A DNA stretch of 64,000 nucleotides from Streptomyces sp. GKU 895 (GCA_002027195.1 MWJO01000018.1:36345-100344); one strand, 5' to 3'. Numbered from the stretch's first letter, positions 27,899-37,751 are shown. Program-made: numbers and translations. The notes: a model not told the origin generated them from the sequence alone.

Positions 27899-28911
27899 AT
27901 GGCGGTTTCCCTCGGGATGCGTGTCTCGGGGCTGCTCCTGGCCGGAGCGGTGGCGGTGGCCGCCGCGGCCTTCAGCGGGGGCGGGAGTGACACGCCGGAC
28001 AGAGGGTACGGAGGCGGCGGCATCGTCACCGCCGGTCCGTCGAGCCCCACTCCCACGGGGCACCGGGCGGCGCCGGTGCCGTCTCCGGGTCGCCCGGCCC
28101 TCGCCCGACGGCCACGCGCACACCCCGGACGCCACCGACAGCCCGGGCGGGCCCAGCAGCCCCCCGCCCCTCCCCCCACCCCCGGCTCCTTCGCCGGGGC
28201 AACCGGCTTCTCCAGAGCCCGCCGTGGCTGCCGCCCGGCCCGAACTCGCCGGACACCGACGGCATGTCCGACCCGTCCAGCGGCTACGACCGGCTCCGTG
28301 CCCCCGCCGAGTGCCGGGCCGTCCTCGACGGCGTCCCGGCCGCGTCGGCCGACCCGGAGTGGCGGCTGCTGCGCGGCCTCGCCTCGGCCTGTCTCGCCGT
28401 GCAGGGCAAGGGCGGCAGCTGGGCGTCGGCGGCCGAGGAGTACACAGCGCTCGCCGGTCGGGTCGACACCTGCAAAGGACGGGCCGCGTACACCGTCCTC
28501 GGCGGGCTGCTCGACTTCCACCGGCACCACCCCGCCGGCACGGTACGGCTGGCGGCCTCCTCCGGCGGTGCCGTCGCCTGCGCCTACCGGCTGGCCGGTG
28601 TCGACACCGGCGGTGACGGCGAGGCGCGGCCCGGCGAGACGGTGGCCGTCGAGCTGACCGGCGTCTACTTCGACCCCGCTGAACTGCTGCGGGACGGGCA
28701 GGTGCTGATCGACGGACGGCTGCCGGACGCGCCGCCGGTGCTGGGCCCGGCGGAGGGTGACCGGGTGGTGCTGGACGTGGTGGTGCCGCCGCTCGACCCG
28801 GACGGGCTGCCGGAGAAGGTCGACGTGGCCGTCCGGTTCGGGGGCGTGGAGGTGCGGGCGGAGGGCGCCTTCACCGTCGTGGCGCCCGATGTCGTGGCGA
28901 CACCGACCGGG
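27899..28911 (+). CDS. Secreted Pro-rich hypothetical protein (frame broken at least twice)
   Basis: The reading passes through three frames. The first gives a signal peptide (MRVSGLLLAGAVAVAAAAF). The second gives a Pro/Ser linker (SSPPPLPPPPAPSPGQPAS). The third, from about 28225, gives a folded domain (PECRAVLDGV-like opening, HHPAGTVRLAASSGG, VAVELTGVYFDPAELLRDG, VVPPLDPDGLPEKVDVAVRF) resembling an IPT/TIG-like beta-sandwich. The true stop is unclear: the last frame stays open to 29205, deep into the convergent cytochrome gene, so I end it near 28911. Function unknown; probably cell-envelope. Confidence 0.5.
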
Positions 28912-29532
28912 TCAGTGACGCCACAGGGAGTGCTCCCGCTCGGCCCACTCCCGGCTGACCAGCCCCGTCCGCAGTCCGCGGCGGGCCTCCGGGTCGCCCA
29001 GGGCCATGCCGATGTGGCCGGCGAGGACGATGCCGATCGTCAGGGCCAGCCAGTCGTGGACGAAGGTCGCGCTGGTGCGCCACTGGATCGGGGTGAGGTG
29101 CGTGAACCACATCAGCAGGCCCGTGCCGAGCATGACCAGGGAGGCGCCGGCGATCCAGGACGCGTAGATCTTCTGGCCGGCGTTGAACTTGCCCGCCGGG
29201 CGTGACGAGCGCCGCTTGTCGCGGTGCAGGGCGGCGCGGAGCCAGACGCGGTCGTGCGGGCCGAAGCGGTTGAGGAAGCCGAGGTCGGCGCGGAACGCGC
29301 GGGAGGCGAGGCCCGCCAGGACGGGGACGGGCAGGGCGAGGCCCGCCCACTCGTGGATCCGGACGACCAGCTCGCGGCGGCCGACGAGTTCGGCGAACTC
29401 GGGGATGTAGAGGCAGGCGGCGGTGGCCACGCAGACGCCCATCAGGGCGGCCGTCGTGCGGTGCACCCAGCGCTGCGAGCGGCCGAAGCGGCGGACCCGG
29501 GCCTGGGGCGGTGCGTCAGCTCGTAGGGTCAT
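28912..29532 (-). CDS. Cytochrome b561-type membrane subunit
   Basis: Protein of 206 residues with four or five membrane helices and His residues placed for haem b: RWVHRTTAALMG, RIHEWAGLALP, FVHDWLALTIG and AGHIGMALG. It resembles the gamma subunit of formate dehydrogenase or other b561 proteins. It overlaps the upstream molybdo-oxidoreductase gene by 17 bp, so it is the likely quinone-linked membrane anchor and electron partner of that enzyme. Confidence 0.8.
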   Translation of the reverse strand: MTLRADAPPQARVRRFGRSQRWVHRTTAALMGVCVATAACLYIPEFAELVGRRELVVRIHEWAGLALPVPVLAGLASRAFRADLGFLNRFGPHDRVWLRAALHRDKRRSSRPAGKFNAGQKIYASWIAGASLVMLGTGLLMWFTHLTPIQWRTSATFVHDWLALTIGIVLAGHIGMALGDPEARRGLRTGLVSREWAEREHSLWRH

Positions 29533-30256
29533 CGTCCCGCCCGTTCGAACGGCCGACCCAGGCGTCGACGTCGTAGCCGCGGTCCTCCCAGTAGCCGGGC
29601 TCCACGTCCTTCGTGACGGTGATGCCGGAGAGCCACTTGGCGGACTTGTAGAAGTACATCGGGGCCACGTAGAGCCGGACCGGGCCGCCGTGGGAGTGGC
29701 CGATGTCCTTGTCCTGCATGCGCAGGGCGATCAGGACGTCGGCGCGGCGGGCCTGGTCGAGGGTGAGGCTCTCGGTGTAGGTGCCGTCGAAGCAGGAGAA
29801 GCGGATCGCGGTGCCCTCGGCCCGGACTCCGGCGGCGTCGAGGAGGTGGGAGAGGCGTATGCCCTCGAACGGGGTGTCCGGGACCCGCCAGCCGGTGACG
29901 CACTGGACGTCCTTGACCATCCGGGTCTGCGGCATCGCCCGCAGGTCGTTCAGGGTGTAGGTGGCCGGGCGGTCGACGAGGCCGTCGATGCGCAGGCGGT
30001 AGTTCGCGGCGTTCTTGTGGGGGACGGAGGAGGCGACCGAGTAGTAGCGGAAGCCGCCGCCGTTGGGGAGCAGGCCGGTGAGGCCGGTGGGGTCCTTGTC
30101 GGCGGCGCTGCCGAGGAAGGCTTCCAGGCCGCGTTGCAGGGTGGGCGCGGTGACCACGCCGAGGGCGCCGAGGCCGAGGGTGCCGAGCAGGACACGGCGG
30201 CCGATGGGCCGGCCGGTCGGATGCGGGGCGTCCGCCTCGGGTTGTCCGGGATTCAC
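29516..30256 (-). CDS. Exported molybdopterin-dependent oxidoreductase (sulfite-oxidase fold)
   Basis: Protein of 246 residues. A twin-arginine-like signal (GRRVLLGTLGLGALGVV) is followed by a sulfite-oxidase Moco domain with YTLNDLRAMPQTRMVKDVQC, where the Cys should ligate Mo, then GWRVPDTPFEGIRLSHLLD and HGGPVRLYVAPMYFYKSAKW. It is similar in layout to MsrP-type enzymes, with the overlapping cytochrome b gene in the MsrQ place. Substrate unknown; protein methionine sulfoxide is one option. Starts at GTG 30256. Confidence 0.82.
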   Translation of the reverse strand: MNPGQPEADAPHPTGRPIGRRVLLGTLGLGALGVVTAPTLQRGLEAFLGSAADKDPTGLTGLLPNGGGFRYYSVASSVPHKNAANYRLRIDGLVDRPATYTLNDLRAMPQTRMVKDVQCVTGWRVPDTPFEGIRLSHLLDAAGVRAEGTAIRFSCFDGTYTESLTLDQARRADVLIALRMQDKDIGHSHGGPVRLYVAPMYFYKSAKWLSGITVTKDVEPGYWEDRGYDVDAWVGRSNGRDDDPTS

Positions 30257-30343
30257 GTACTCATTCGAACACCCGCGGACCCTGGCGGACCAGGGTTCGC
30301 GGGTGCCCGTCAGATTTCCGTAACCACTTCTTACGGCTGCTTC

Positions 30344-31866
30344 TTACGACTGTGCCGCCTTGTCCAGCTGGAACGCCTCGTTGCCCAGGCCGATGCGGGC
30401 GTGGGCCTCCGGCGCGCGGGAGCGCAGGTACAGGCCCTGGACGAGGCCGACGATCACGGACGCGCCGATGATGCCGGGCAGCACCCAGCTCAGGGACGAG
30501 TCGGGGCCCGCACCGACGAGGACGTCGAAGTCCTTCACCGTGTAGCCGGCGATGACGAGCAGGGCGATCCCGGCGATCACGGAGGTGACCAGCCGCCAGA
30601 CCTGGGCGCCGGCGGCGCCGCGGCGGGCGAAGAACACGACGACGGAGAAGGAGGCCGCGGCCATCAGCAGGATCACCCCGAGGGCGCCGATGTTGCCGCC
30701 CCAGGTGAACAGGTGCAGGACGGGCTCGGTCGGGTCGCCGGTCGGCTTGTCGTCGGCCACCGCGAAGGCGATCACGATCACGGCGGAGACGGCGGTCTGG
30801 AGGAGCGAGCCGGTGCCCGGGGCGCCGCTCGAACCCGTCGTACGGCCGAAGGAACGCGGCAGCAGGCCCTCGCGGCCCATGGCGAACGCGTAGCGGGCGA
30901 CGACGTTGTGGAAGCTGAGGAGGGCCGCGAACATGCCGGTCACGAAGAGGAAGTGCAGCACGTCGGTGAAGGTGGTGCCGAGGCGGTCCTCCGTGAGGCC
31001 GAAGAGCAGTCCCGCGCTCTGCTTCTGGGCCTCGCCGACGATGGCCGAGGGGCCGGTGGCGACGGTGAGGGCCCAGCTGCTGAGCGCGAAGAACACGGCG
31101 ACGCCGCCGACGGCGAGGAACATCGCGCGCGGGACGAGCACATGCGGGCGGCTGGTCTCCTCGGCGTAGACGGGTGCCTGCTCGAAGCCGGTGAAGGCGG
31201 CGATGCAGAAGCACAGGGCGGTGCCGACGCCGGCGCCGGAGAGGGTGTCCGGGTTGAAGGCGTGCAGGGACAGGCCTTCCTTGGCGGGGTCGGCGACGGC
31301 GGCGATGTCGAAGATGACGACCAGGGCCACCTCGATGACCAGCAGGACGCCGAGCACCTTGGCGTTCACGTCGATCTTCAGCCAGCCCAGCGCACCGACG
31401 GCGGCGACGGCCGCGAGCGCCGGTATCCACCAGGCGACGTCAGGTCGGCGTAGGTGGCGAAGAGGCCGGAGACCTCGAAGCCGAAGATGCCGTAGATGCC
31501 GACCTGGAGGGCGTTGTAGGCGACGAGGGCGACGAGGGCCGCGCTCGCGCCGGCGGTGCCGCCGAGGCCCCGGGAGATGTAGGCGTAGAAGGCACCCGCG
31601 TTGTGGACGTGGCGGCTCATCTCGGCGTAGCCGACGCTGAAGAGGATCAGGATGACGCCGAGGGCGACGAAGAGCAGCGGCTGTCCGACGATGCCCATCA
31701 CCGCGAATGTGGTGGGCATGACACCCGCGACCACCATGAGGGGGGCGGTCGCGGCCAGGAGGGAGAGCAGCAGGCCGCCGATGCCGAGGCGGTCGGCGCG
31801 CAGGGCCCGTTCCTCGCCCTTGTACGTACTGATGCCGTCGCCGGCGCTGGCTCTGCTCGTGGTCAT
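30344..31866 (-). CDS. APC family amino-acid permease (frame interrupted)
   Basis: About 507 residues read across a one-base deletion near 31440 (frame changes at ATYADLT / DVAWWIPAL). About 12 membrane segments; signature parts include MPTTFAVMGIVGQPLLFVALG, FCIAAFTGFEQAPVYAEETS and YAFAMGREGLLPRSFGRT. Predicted importer of amino acids or polyamines by proton symport; the substrate is not evident. The TPR-like gene lies 30 bp upstream on the same strand. Confidence 0.85.
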
Positions 31867-31896
31867 CGGGACCGTCCTTAGCTGGGTTCGGGGGCG

Positions 31897-32845
31897 TTAC
31901 ACCGTGCCGAGCGCGTGGTCGCGAGCGGCACGGAAGGCGGGGTACGGGTCGCGGTCGGGGTACGACCACGGGGCCGGGGTGGGGTGCTCGCCGATGCGGT
32001 GGAAGAGGGCGGCGGCCTCGGCGCCGCGGCCCTCGCAGACCTTGGCGTGGGCGAGGAAGTTGAGGTCGACGAGGCGGCGCGGGTGGCCTTCGTGCTCCCA
32101 CTCCAGCCACCAGTCGAAGGCCGACTTCATCACCTGGCGGGCGCGGCGGCCGACCCAGTGGCCGGAGGCGGCCGGGTCGGCCGGCTCGTGTCCCGCGGCG
32201 GCGAGGACGCGGTAGCGCTCGGCGTGCGCGATGACCGGGAGGATGGCGAGCGGCGAGTCGGCGGGGGCCTGTTCGGCGGCCCAGTTGGCGAAGTCGTAGA
32301 CCTCGTGGAGCGGGTCGGGTCCGGCGGCGGCGCGGTGCTCGGCGAGGCGGGCGACCATCAGGTGGTGGGCGTGGTGGTGGTCGGCGAAGCGCACGCGGAT
32401 CTGCTCGAAGAGACGGACCGCGTTCTCGGCTGCGGTGGAGCCCTGCTCCAGCATGAGCATGCCCAACCAGGGGGTGGGTCGGCGGCACCCGGTCGGCCGC
32501 GTTACGGCACGCCTCACGGGCGCGGTCGGGCTTCTCCTTGCCGCGCAGGGCTCGCTGGACCTGGGCGAGGGCGAGGAGAACGGCGGCGTCGGCGGACTCG
32601 GGCTCGGCCAGCAACCAGTCGCGGGCCCAGGCGGCGCTGTACGACTCCAGGGCGAGGACGGTCACGCGGTGGCCGCGCAGGTCCCACTCGTCGCCCGTGT
32701 GGGCGAGCAGGGTGCGGGCAGCCTGCCAGCGGCCCTGGGCCAGGGCGGCGCGGGCGGCGACGAGTTCGGCGTCGTCGAGGGCGGCGTCGAAGGCCTGGGC
32801 CGCGCGTCGGCGGCCGCGGCCCAGAGGTGGCGGGGGTGGTGACAC
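31897..32845 (-). CDS. Hypothetical helical-repeat (TPR-like) protein (frame interrupted)
   Basis: About 315 residues read across one extra C in a C run near 32486 (frame changes within VPPTHPLVG / WLGMLMLEQG). Ala/Leu-rich paired helices such as AARAALAQGRWQAARTLLAH and AAVLLALAQVQRAL look like TPR units. The C-terminal part (KSAFDWWLEWEHEGH, VDLNFLAHAKVCEGRGAEAA) is also helical. No catalytic motif and no signal peptide. GTG 32845 follows GAGGAAG. It may be co-transcribed with the downstream permease. Function unknown. Confidence 0.6.
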
Positions 32846-33251
32846 CGCGGAGACTTCCTCGTGCGACGTGACTCGACGTCGGCTGTCGGCAGGGCAACGA
32901 GCCCACGCGGTGGATCATCGGGGCGTGGGCGACTGATCACGGACAGCAAACCCGCAGCCAATGGTTTAGTCAAGCTTGAAGCGGGTGTTACACGCGTCAA
33001 CTTGTGGGACCGGTGGGGCAGTTGTGAATATTCACCACCGTCCTCCGTGTCTCGATTCGGCAGGGATGTGGCGCACGCCATGGCGCCACGCCACCAGGGC
33101 ACCCACCATGGCGGAAAGGTCACGCAGCATCGATGCGGGACCGAGTCAACCGCCCGGATCCGGGTACTCCCCGGAGCAAGCCGGGCTCAACGGCGCTACA
33201 GTCGGCCCCTAACCCGCCCCGTGGCCCGGCCGAGTGATCGAGGTACGCAGC
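32846..33251. other. Divergent intergenic region
   Basis: A 406-bp gap between divergent genes. I see no credible coding frame. It is less G+C-rich than its surroundings around 32940-33040 and contains a perfect 12-bp palindrome GTGAATATTCAC at 33024-33035, a possible regulator site. The promoters for both neighbours should lie here. Confidence 0.5.
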
Positions 33252-34144
33252 GTGTCGGTTCTGGTTCTGGTTCTCGCCGTGAGCGCGGCCTGCTGCCTGG
33301 GCATCGGCTTCGTCCTCCAGCAGAACGCGGCTCAGCGGGCACCCCTGAACGACTTCCTCTCCCCCCGGCTGCTCCTCGACCTCGTCCGGATGCCCCGCTG
33401 GCTCGGCGGCATCGGCCTGATGGTGGCCGGCATGGTCCTCGGCGCGATCGCGCTCGGCCAGGGCGAGATCTCCCTGGTCGAACCCCTGCTCGCGACCAAC
33501 CTCCTGTTCGCCATGGCCCTCTCCCGGCACCAGACCAAGCAGCCGCTGGGCCGCCAGGGCTGGGCGGGGCTGCTGCTCCTCGCGGGCGGGGTGACGGCGT
33601 TCATCGTGGCGGGCGAGCCGCGCGGCGGCTCCGCCGTGACCGACCCCTTCCGCCACTGGCTGATCATCGGCGCCATGATCGGCTTCGCGCTGCTGCTGAC
33701 GACGTACGCCAAGCGTTCGCGGCTGAGCTCGGGGCCGGCCCTGCTGGCGGTGGCGGCCGGACTCCTCTACGGCGTCCAGGACGCCCTCACCCGGGTGACC
33801 GGCCAGCGCTTCTCCGAGGGCGGCCTCATGGAGGTCCTCACCGGCTGGCAGCCGTACGCGGTCCTCGCGCTCGGCGTGACCGGCCTGGTCCTCGTCCAGA
33901 GCGCCTTCGAGACGGCCTCGCTGCGGATGTCGCTGCCCGCTCTCACCGCCGCCCAGCCGCTCGCCGGGATCATCTGCGGCGTCGGCTTCCTCGGCGACCG
34001 GCTGCGCACCGACACGGGCGCACTGGCGTGGGAGCGGCGGGGCTCGCGGCGGTTGTGGTGGGCATCGTGCTGCTCGGGATGCATCCGGCCATGCCGTGCG
34101 GGGCGGGGGAGCGTGTTCGGGCGCGGAGGCTTCAGCCGAACTGA
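33252..34144 (+). CDS. DMT-type membrane transporter (frame interrupted)
   Basis: About 297 residues with nine or ten hydrophobic helices (VLVLAVSAACCLGIGFVLQQ, GLMVAGMVLGAIALGQGEIS, PLLATNLLFAMALS, TAAQPLAGIICGVGFLGDRL). A one-base loss near 34028 moves the ending to AAGLAAVVVGIVLLGMHP and a TGA at 34142. GTG 33252 is preferred to 33234 because GAGG lies upstream. Drug/metabolite transporter-like; substrate unknown. Confidence 0.75.
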
Positions 34145-34216
34145 GAGGCGTGGGCTTCGCGACCGTTCGCCGTCGGGTGTCGGGGAGGCGTGTCGGCTGC
34201 GGGCCGGCGGGGGCTT

Positions 34217-34238
34217 GTCGCACAGTTCCCCGCGCCCC
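34217..34238 (-). repeat. Dispersed intergenic repeat, copy 2
   Basis: Reverse-strand copy with core GCGCGGGGAACTGTGCGAC, one base different from copy 1. It is followed by a CCCCTGGGG...CCCCCAGGGGG inverted repeat (34235-34260). Confidence 0.7.
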
Positions 34239-34291
34239 TGGGGCGTTGCCCCCAGGGGGCTCGGAAAGACGAGGCTGCTTGGATGGGGCCC

Positions 34292-34807
34292 ATGAGCGCT
34301 GCTGACGAGATCCTCGACATCGTCGACGAGTACGACCAGGTCGTCGGACAGTCCCCCCGCGGTGAGGCCTACGCCCGTGGCCTGCGGCACCGATGTGTGT
34401 TCATCCAGGCGCGTGACGCCGATGGCCGGCTCTTCGTGCACCGCCGCACTCCGACCAAGCTGGTCTTCCCCTCCCTGTACGACATGTGGGTCGGCGGTGT
34501 GGTCGGTGCGGGCGAGTCCTACGACGACGCGGCACTGCGCGAGGCCGAGGAGGAGCTGGGCGTCAGCGGGCTGCCGGAGCCGACCTTCCTCTTCAAGTTC
34601 CTGTACGACGACGGGGCCGGGCAGAGCTGGTGGTCGGCGGTGTACGAGGTCCGCTGCGAACTGCCGGTCAGCCCGCAGGTGGAGGAGGTCGCCTGGCACG
34701 GCTTCCTGACGGAGGACGAGGTGGAGCAGCGGCTCACGGAGTGGGAGTGGGTGCCGGACGGGCTGGACGCCTACGCGCGGCTGCGGGCTCACCGGGCGGC
34801 CGGCTGA
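34292..34807 (+). CDS. NUDIX hydrolase
   Basis: Protein of 171 residues. A complete Nudix box is present at about residues 70-92 (GVVGAGESYDDAALREAEEE followed by LGV), with the conserved Gly, Arg-Glu and Glu-Glu residues that bind Mg2+. The N-terminus ILDIVDEYDQVVGQSPRGE resembles the YfcD/IPP-isomerase-like Nudix branch. Substrate is probably a nucleoside-diphosphate-linked compound but cannot be told. It overlaps the convergent gene by 19 bp. Confidence 0.9.
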   Translation: MSAADEILDIVDEYDQVVGQSPRGEAYARGLRHRCVFIQARDADGRLFVHRRTPTKLVFPSLYDMWVGGVVGAGESYDDAALREAEEELGVSGLPEPTFLFKFLYDDGAGQSWWSAVYEVRCELPVSPQVEEVAWHGFLTEDEVEQRLTEWEWVPDGLDAYARLRAHRAAG

Positions 34808-35565
34808 CCCCCCAGGGCGCCTGCCAGGGCGTGGGCCTGGGACGGTGTGAGCCGCCCCGAGCCGAGCGGTACCGAGCGCGGGCTGTGGCCGCCGTCGCAG
34901 ACGGCGAGCGGGCTCGGCTCGGCCGGGGTGCCGCCGCTGAGCGGGCTCGGGCCCTGGAACGTCCAGGTGGGCCCGTCCCAGAAGTCGTGCTCCAGCAGCC
35001 GCCCGGCCACCTCGGGCGCCGCCTCGGGCGCCACTCCCACGGCCCGGAGCGCCGCGGATATCCGCTCCACGGCCGCCGGGACCGGCACGTCCGCGTCGCC
35101 GAACGCCGGCAGCAGCAGGAGCAGGCGTCGGTCCGCGTCCCGCACGCCCTCGGCCCCGCCGGGCGCCGACCCGGCCACGGCCAGCAGCTCCGGCCAGGAC
35201 AGTCCCGGCCCGCTGAAATGCCCGTCGAGGGCGGTCAGATCGGCGTGCCGGTCCCAGTCGGGGTGCGTGATCAGATAGTCCGTGCCGGACTCACCCGGGA
35301 AGTTGCGGTGGACGATCCACAGCACATGTCCGCCGGCCAGCGGGACGCGGTACGCCGGCCAGACCTCGTCCGCCCCGTAGAGGACCTCTGCCGCCTCGTC
35401 GACGTCCGCCGCGTCGGCGCCGAAGGCCTCGGGCTCCGCCGCGAACTCGTCCCAGACCGGCGCGTAGAACACCGGCCAGAAGCCCGGCAGGCCGAGCAGG
35501 TGCTCGGCGGGGGCGATGGCGTGACCGGGCGCCGCGTACCCGGCGAGCGGCGAGGGAAGATCCAT
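34789..35565 (-). CDS. Hypothetical protein
   Basis: Protein of 258 residues, start ATG 35565 (MDLPSPLAGYAAPGHA). I recognise no domain. Readable segments are PGFWPVFYAPVWDEFAAEP, GHVLWIVHRNFPGESGTDYL and RLLEHDFWDGPTWTFQGPSP. Soluble, acidic, no signal peptide. The pattern W-P-x-Y ... V-H-R-N-F recalls proteins conserved only within Streptomyces. Divergent from the DUF202 gene. Confidence 0.65.
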   Translation of the reverse strand: MDLPSPLAGYAAPGHAIAPAEHLLGLPGFWPVFYAPVWDEFAAEPEAFGADAADVDEAAEVLYGADEVWPAYRVPLAGGHVLWIVHRNFPGESGTDYLITHPDWDRHADLTALDGHFSGPGLSWPELLAVAGSAPGGAEGVRDADRRLLLLLPAFGDADVPVPAAVERISAALRAVGVAPEAAPEVAGRLLEHDFWDGPTWTFQGPSPLSGGTPAEPSPLAVCDGGHSPRSVPLGSGRLTPSQAHALAGALGGQPAAR

Positions 35566-35627
35566 GTCCCGAACCGTAGCGACTGCCACTGACAACGCCT
35601 CCGTCCCCGCCCGGTAGGGTCCTGCGC

Positions 35628-36020
35628 GTGATCGAATTCGCACGGAACGTCCGGCTCTGGTTCGCGCCCGAGGAGGTCCGGGAAGAAGGCGGCACGCCCG
35701 ACTACCGGTTCTCGCTCGCCAACGAGCGCACCTTCCTGGCCTGGCTGCGCACCGCGCTCGCGCTGATCGGCGGGGGCTTCGCCGTGGACCAGTTCCTGCC
35801 GGACCTGCGCTGGGGCTGGCGGGTGGGACTGGCACTCGCGCTGCTGGGTGCCGGTGTGCTGTGCTCCCTGCGCGCGGTCAATCACTGGATGCGCTGCGAG
35901 CGGGCGATGCGCCGGGGCGAGGACCTGCCGGTGTCGCGGTTCCCGGCGGTGCTGAGCATCGTCGTGGCCGTCGTCGCGCTCGCGATGGTCGTCGTCGTGC
36001 TCGTCGGGTGGGAGGGGTGA
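35628..36020 (+). CDS. DUF202 (YidH family) membrane protein
   Basis: Protein of 130 residues with three membrane helices. The DUF202 signature FSLANERTFLAWLRTALALI is complete. Starts at GTG 35628. Its stop overlaps the start of a second DUF202 gene by 4 bp (GTGA), forming a coupled pair, a common arrangement of this family. Function unknown. Confidence 0.88.
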   Translation: MIEFARNVRLWFAPEEVREEGGTPDYRFSLANERTFLAWLRTALALIGGGFAVDQFLPDLRWGWRVGLALALLGAGVLCSLRAVNHWMRCERAMRRGEDLPVSRFPAVLSIVVAVVALAMVVVVLVGWEG

Positions 36021-36342
36021 GCGCGGCGGTCGCGGACGCGGAGCGCGACCCGGGCTCCAGCCGGAGCGCACGCGGCTCGCGTGGCGCCGTACGACCCTGT
36101 CCGGCACCGTCTGCGCCGTCCTCGCCGTGAAGACCGCGCTGCACGGCGGGGTGTCGGCGGCCGGTGTCGTGGCGTGCGCCCTGTGCACCGGCCTCTGGCT
36201 GGGCTTCCTGCTGCTCGCGCACCGCCGTATCCGCACGCTCGCCGCGGCCGGGACCCCGGCGCCGCTCACCCCGCGGCATGCGACGGCCACGGCGCTGTGC
36301 ACGGTGGCGGTGGCGGTGTGCGGGGCGGTGCTCGTGTTCTGA
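36017..36342 (+). CDS. Second DUF202-type membrane protein (frame interrupted)
   Basis: About 108 residues across a missing G near 36051. Corrected, the N-terminus reads DPGLQPERTRLAWRRTTLSG, the short DUF202 motif, followed by helices (GVVACALCTGLWLGFLLLAH, ATALCTVAVAVCGAVLVF). It is coupled to the preceding DUF202 gene and likely forms a heteromeric membrane complex with it. Without correction only the fragment from 36127 is open. Confidence 0.75.
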
Positions 36343-36349
36343 GGCGCGC

Positions 36350-37306
36350 TCAGGGCGCGTCCGTCTCGTCCTCCGCCCCCCACTCCACCGTGACCACGAT
36401 CTTCCCCCTGGTCCGCCCTTCCTGGTTCAGCCGTTGCGCGTCGGCCGCCCGCTCCAGCGGGAAGGTCTCCGACACGTGCACCGAGACGACGCCCTGTTCC
36501 GCGAGCTCGGACAGGCGCTGGAGGTCCTCGGCGTCGGGGCGGACCCAGTAGTAGCGGCCGCCGTAGGCGACGACCTCGCTGTCCGCGATGGAGACCAGGC
36601 GGCCCTCGGGGGCCAGGAGGTTGGCCGAGACCGTGAGGGTCTCGCCGCCGATCGTGTCGAACGCCGCGTCCACGCCCTCGGGGGCCAGCCCGCGCACCCG
36701 TTCGGCCAGGCCCTCGCCGTACGCGACCGGCTCGCCGCCGAGGCCGCGGACGAAGTCGTGGTTGCCCGGGCTCGCCGTGCCGATGACGCGGGCGCCGAAG
36801 TGCCGGGCGAGCTGCACCGCGATCGAGCCGACGCCGCCGGCCGCGGCGTGCACGAGGACCGTCTCGCCGCGCTTGACCTGGAGCGCCTTGACGAGCACCT
36901 GGTAGGCCGTCAGCCCGGTCAGCGGCAGCCCGGCCGCCTCCTCGAAGGAGAGGTTGCGGGGCTTGCGGGCCAGGGTGCGCACCGGGGCGGCCACGTACTC
37001 GGCGAAGGTGCCGCGGGACAGGAAGTCCTCGCGGACGTATCCGATCACCTCGTCGCCGACCTCGAACTCCGTGACGGAGACGCCGAGTCCGACCACGACA
37101 CCGGAGACGTCCCAGCCGGGGACCACCGGGAACACCGGGTCGAGGATGCGGTCCAGATGTCCCTCGCGGCAGTGCCAGTCGACCGGGTTGACGGCCGCCG
37201 CGCGGACCTTGACCAGCACCGCGTCGACCCCGACCTTGGGGTCGCGGACGTCACCGTATGCGAGGACCTCGGGGCCGCCGTAGCGTGCGTAGCTGATGGC
37301 CTTCAT
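36350..37306 (-). CDS. NADP-dependent quinone/alkenal oxidoreductase (zinc-less MDR)
   Basis: Protein of 318 residues of the medium-chain dehydrogenase family: GroES-like half (VNPVDWHCREGH, VPGWDVSGVVVGLG) and Rossmann half with VHAAAGGVGSIAVQLARHFG. The zinc ligands of alcohol dehydrogenases are absent, as in quinone oxidoreductases. ATG 37306 (MKAISYARYGGPEVL) is the family start. Substrate unknown. Confidence 0.88.
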   Translation of the reverse strand: MKAISYARYGGPEVLAYGDVRDPKVGVDAVLVKVRAAAVNPVDWHCREGHLDRILDPVFPVVPGWDVSGVVVGLGVSVTEFEVGDEVIGYVREDFLSRGTFAEYVAAPVRTLARKPRNLSFEEAAGLPLTGLTAYQVLVKALQVKRGETVLVHAAAGGVGSIAVQLARHFGARVIGTASPGNHDFVRGLGGEPVAYGEGLAERVRGLAPEGVDAAFDTIGGETLTVSANLLAPEGRLVSIADSEVVAYGGRYYWVRPDAEDLQRLSELAEQGVVSVHVSETFPLERAADAQRLNQEGRTRGKIVVTVEWGAEDETDAP

Positions 37307-37428
37307 GGCACCGACCCTCCGGGGTAGTCGGACGCCACGCAAGCGGGATGCCCGGATATGCGGCGTTCGCGTGGCAGCCTGTCCGACGTCATCCGCACGA
37401 ACCCAAGGCTTCTCCGAAGGTGAGCACC

Positions 37429-37728
37429 ATGAGCACCACCCTCCACCAGGAACACGCCTCCCACACGCACACCCACGGTCCGGACTGCGGTCACACGGAG
37501 GTGCCTCACGGGGACCACGTCGACTACGCCCACGGCGGGCATCTGCACCGCGAGCACGACGGCCACTGGGACGAGTGCGAGCCCGGCGACCATGCCGCCC
37601 ACGACGGTCACGAGCACCAGCACGGGGACGCCTGCGGTCACGAGAGCGTCCTGCACGGCGACCACGTCGACTACCTGCACGACGGCCACCGGCACGCCGC
37701 GCACGAGGGTCACTGGGACGATCACTGA
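37429..37728 (+). CDS. Histidine-rich metal-binding protein
   Basis: Protein of 99 residues with about 27 His, three Cys and many Asp/Glu. It is built from two related units, each containing HGDHVDYxHxGHxHxxHxGHW (units near residues 27-47 and 76-96). GAAGG lies upstream of the ATG. No signal peptide or membrane helix. The composition points to cytosolic Zn/Ni/Cu storage or chaperoning. No obvious metal transporter is adjacent, so the metal cannot be guessed. Confidence 0.85.
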   Translation: MSTTLHQEHASHTHTHGPDCGHTEVPHGDHVDYAHGGHLHREHDGHWDECEPGDHAAHDGHEHQHGDACGHESVLHGDHVDYLHDGHRHAAHEGHWDDH

Positions 37729-37751
37729 CCTGCCCCGTCAGGCGCCCCCGC

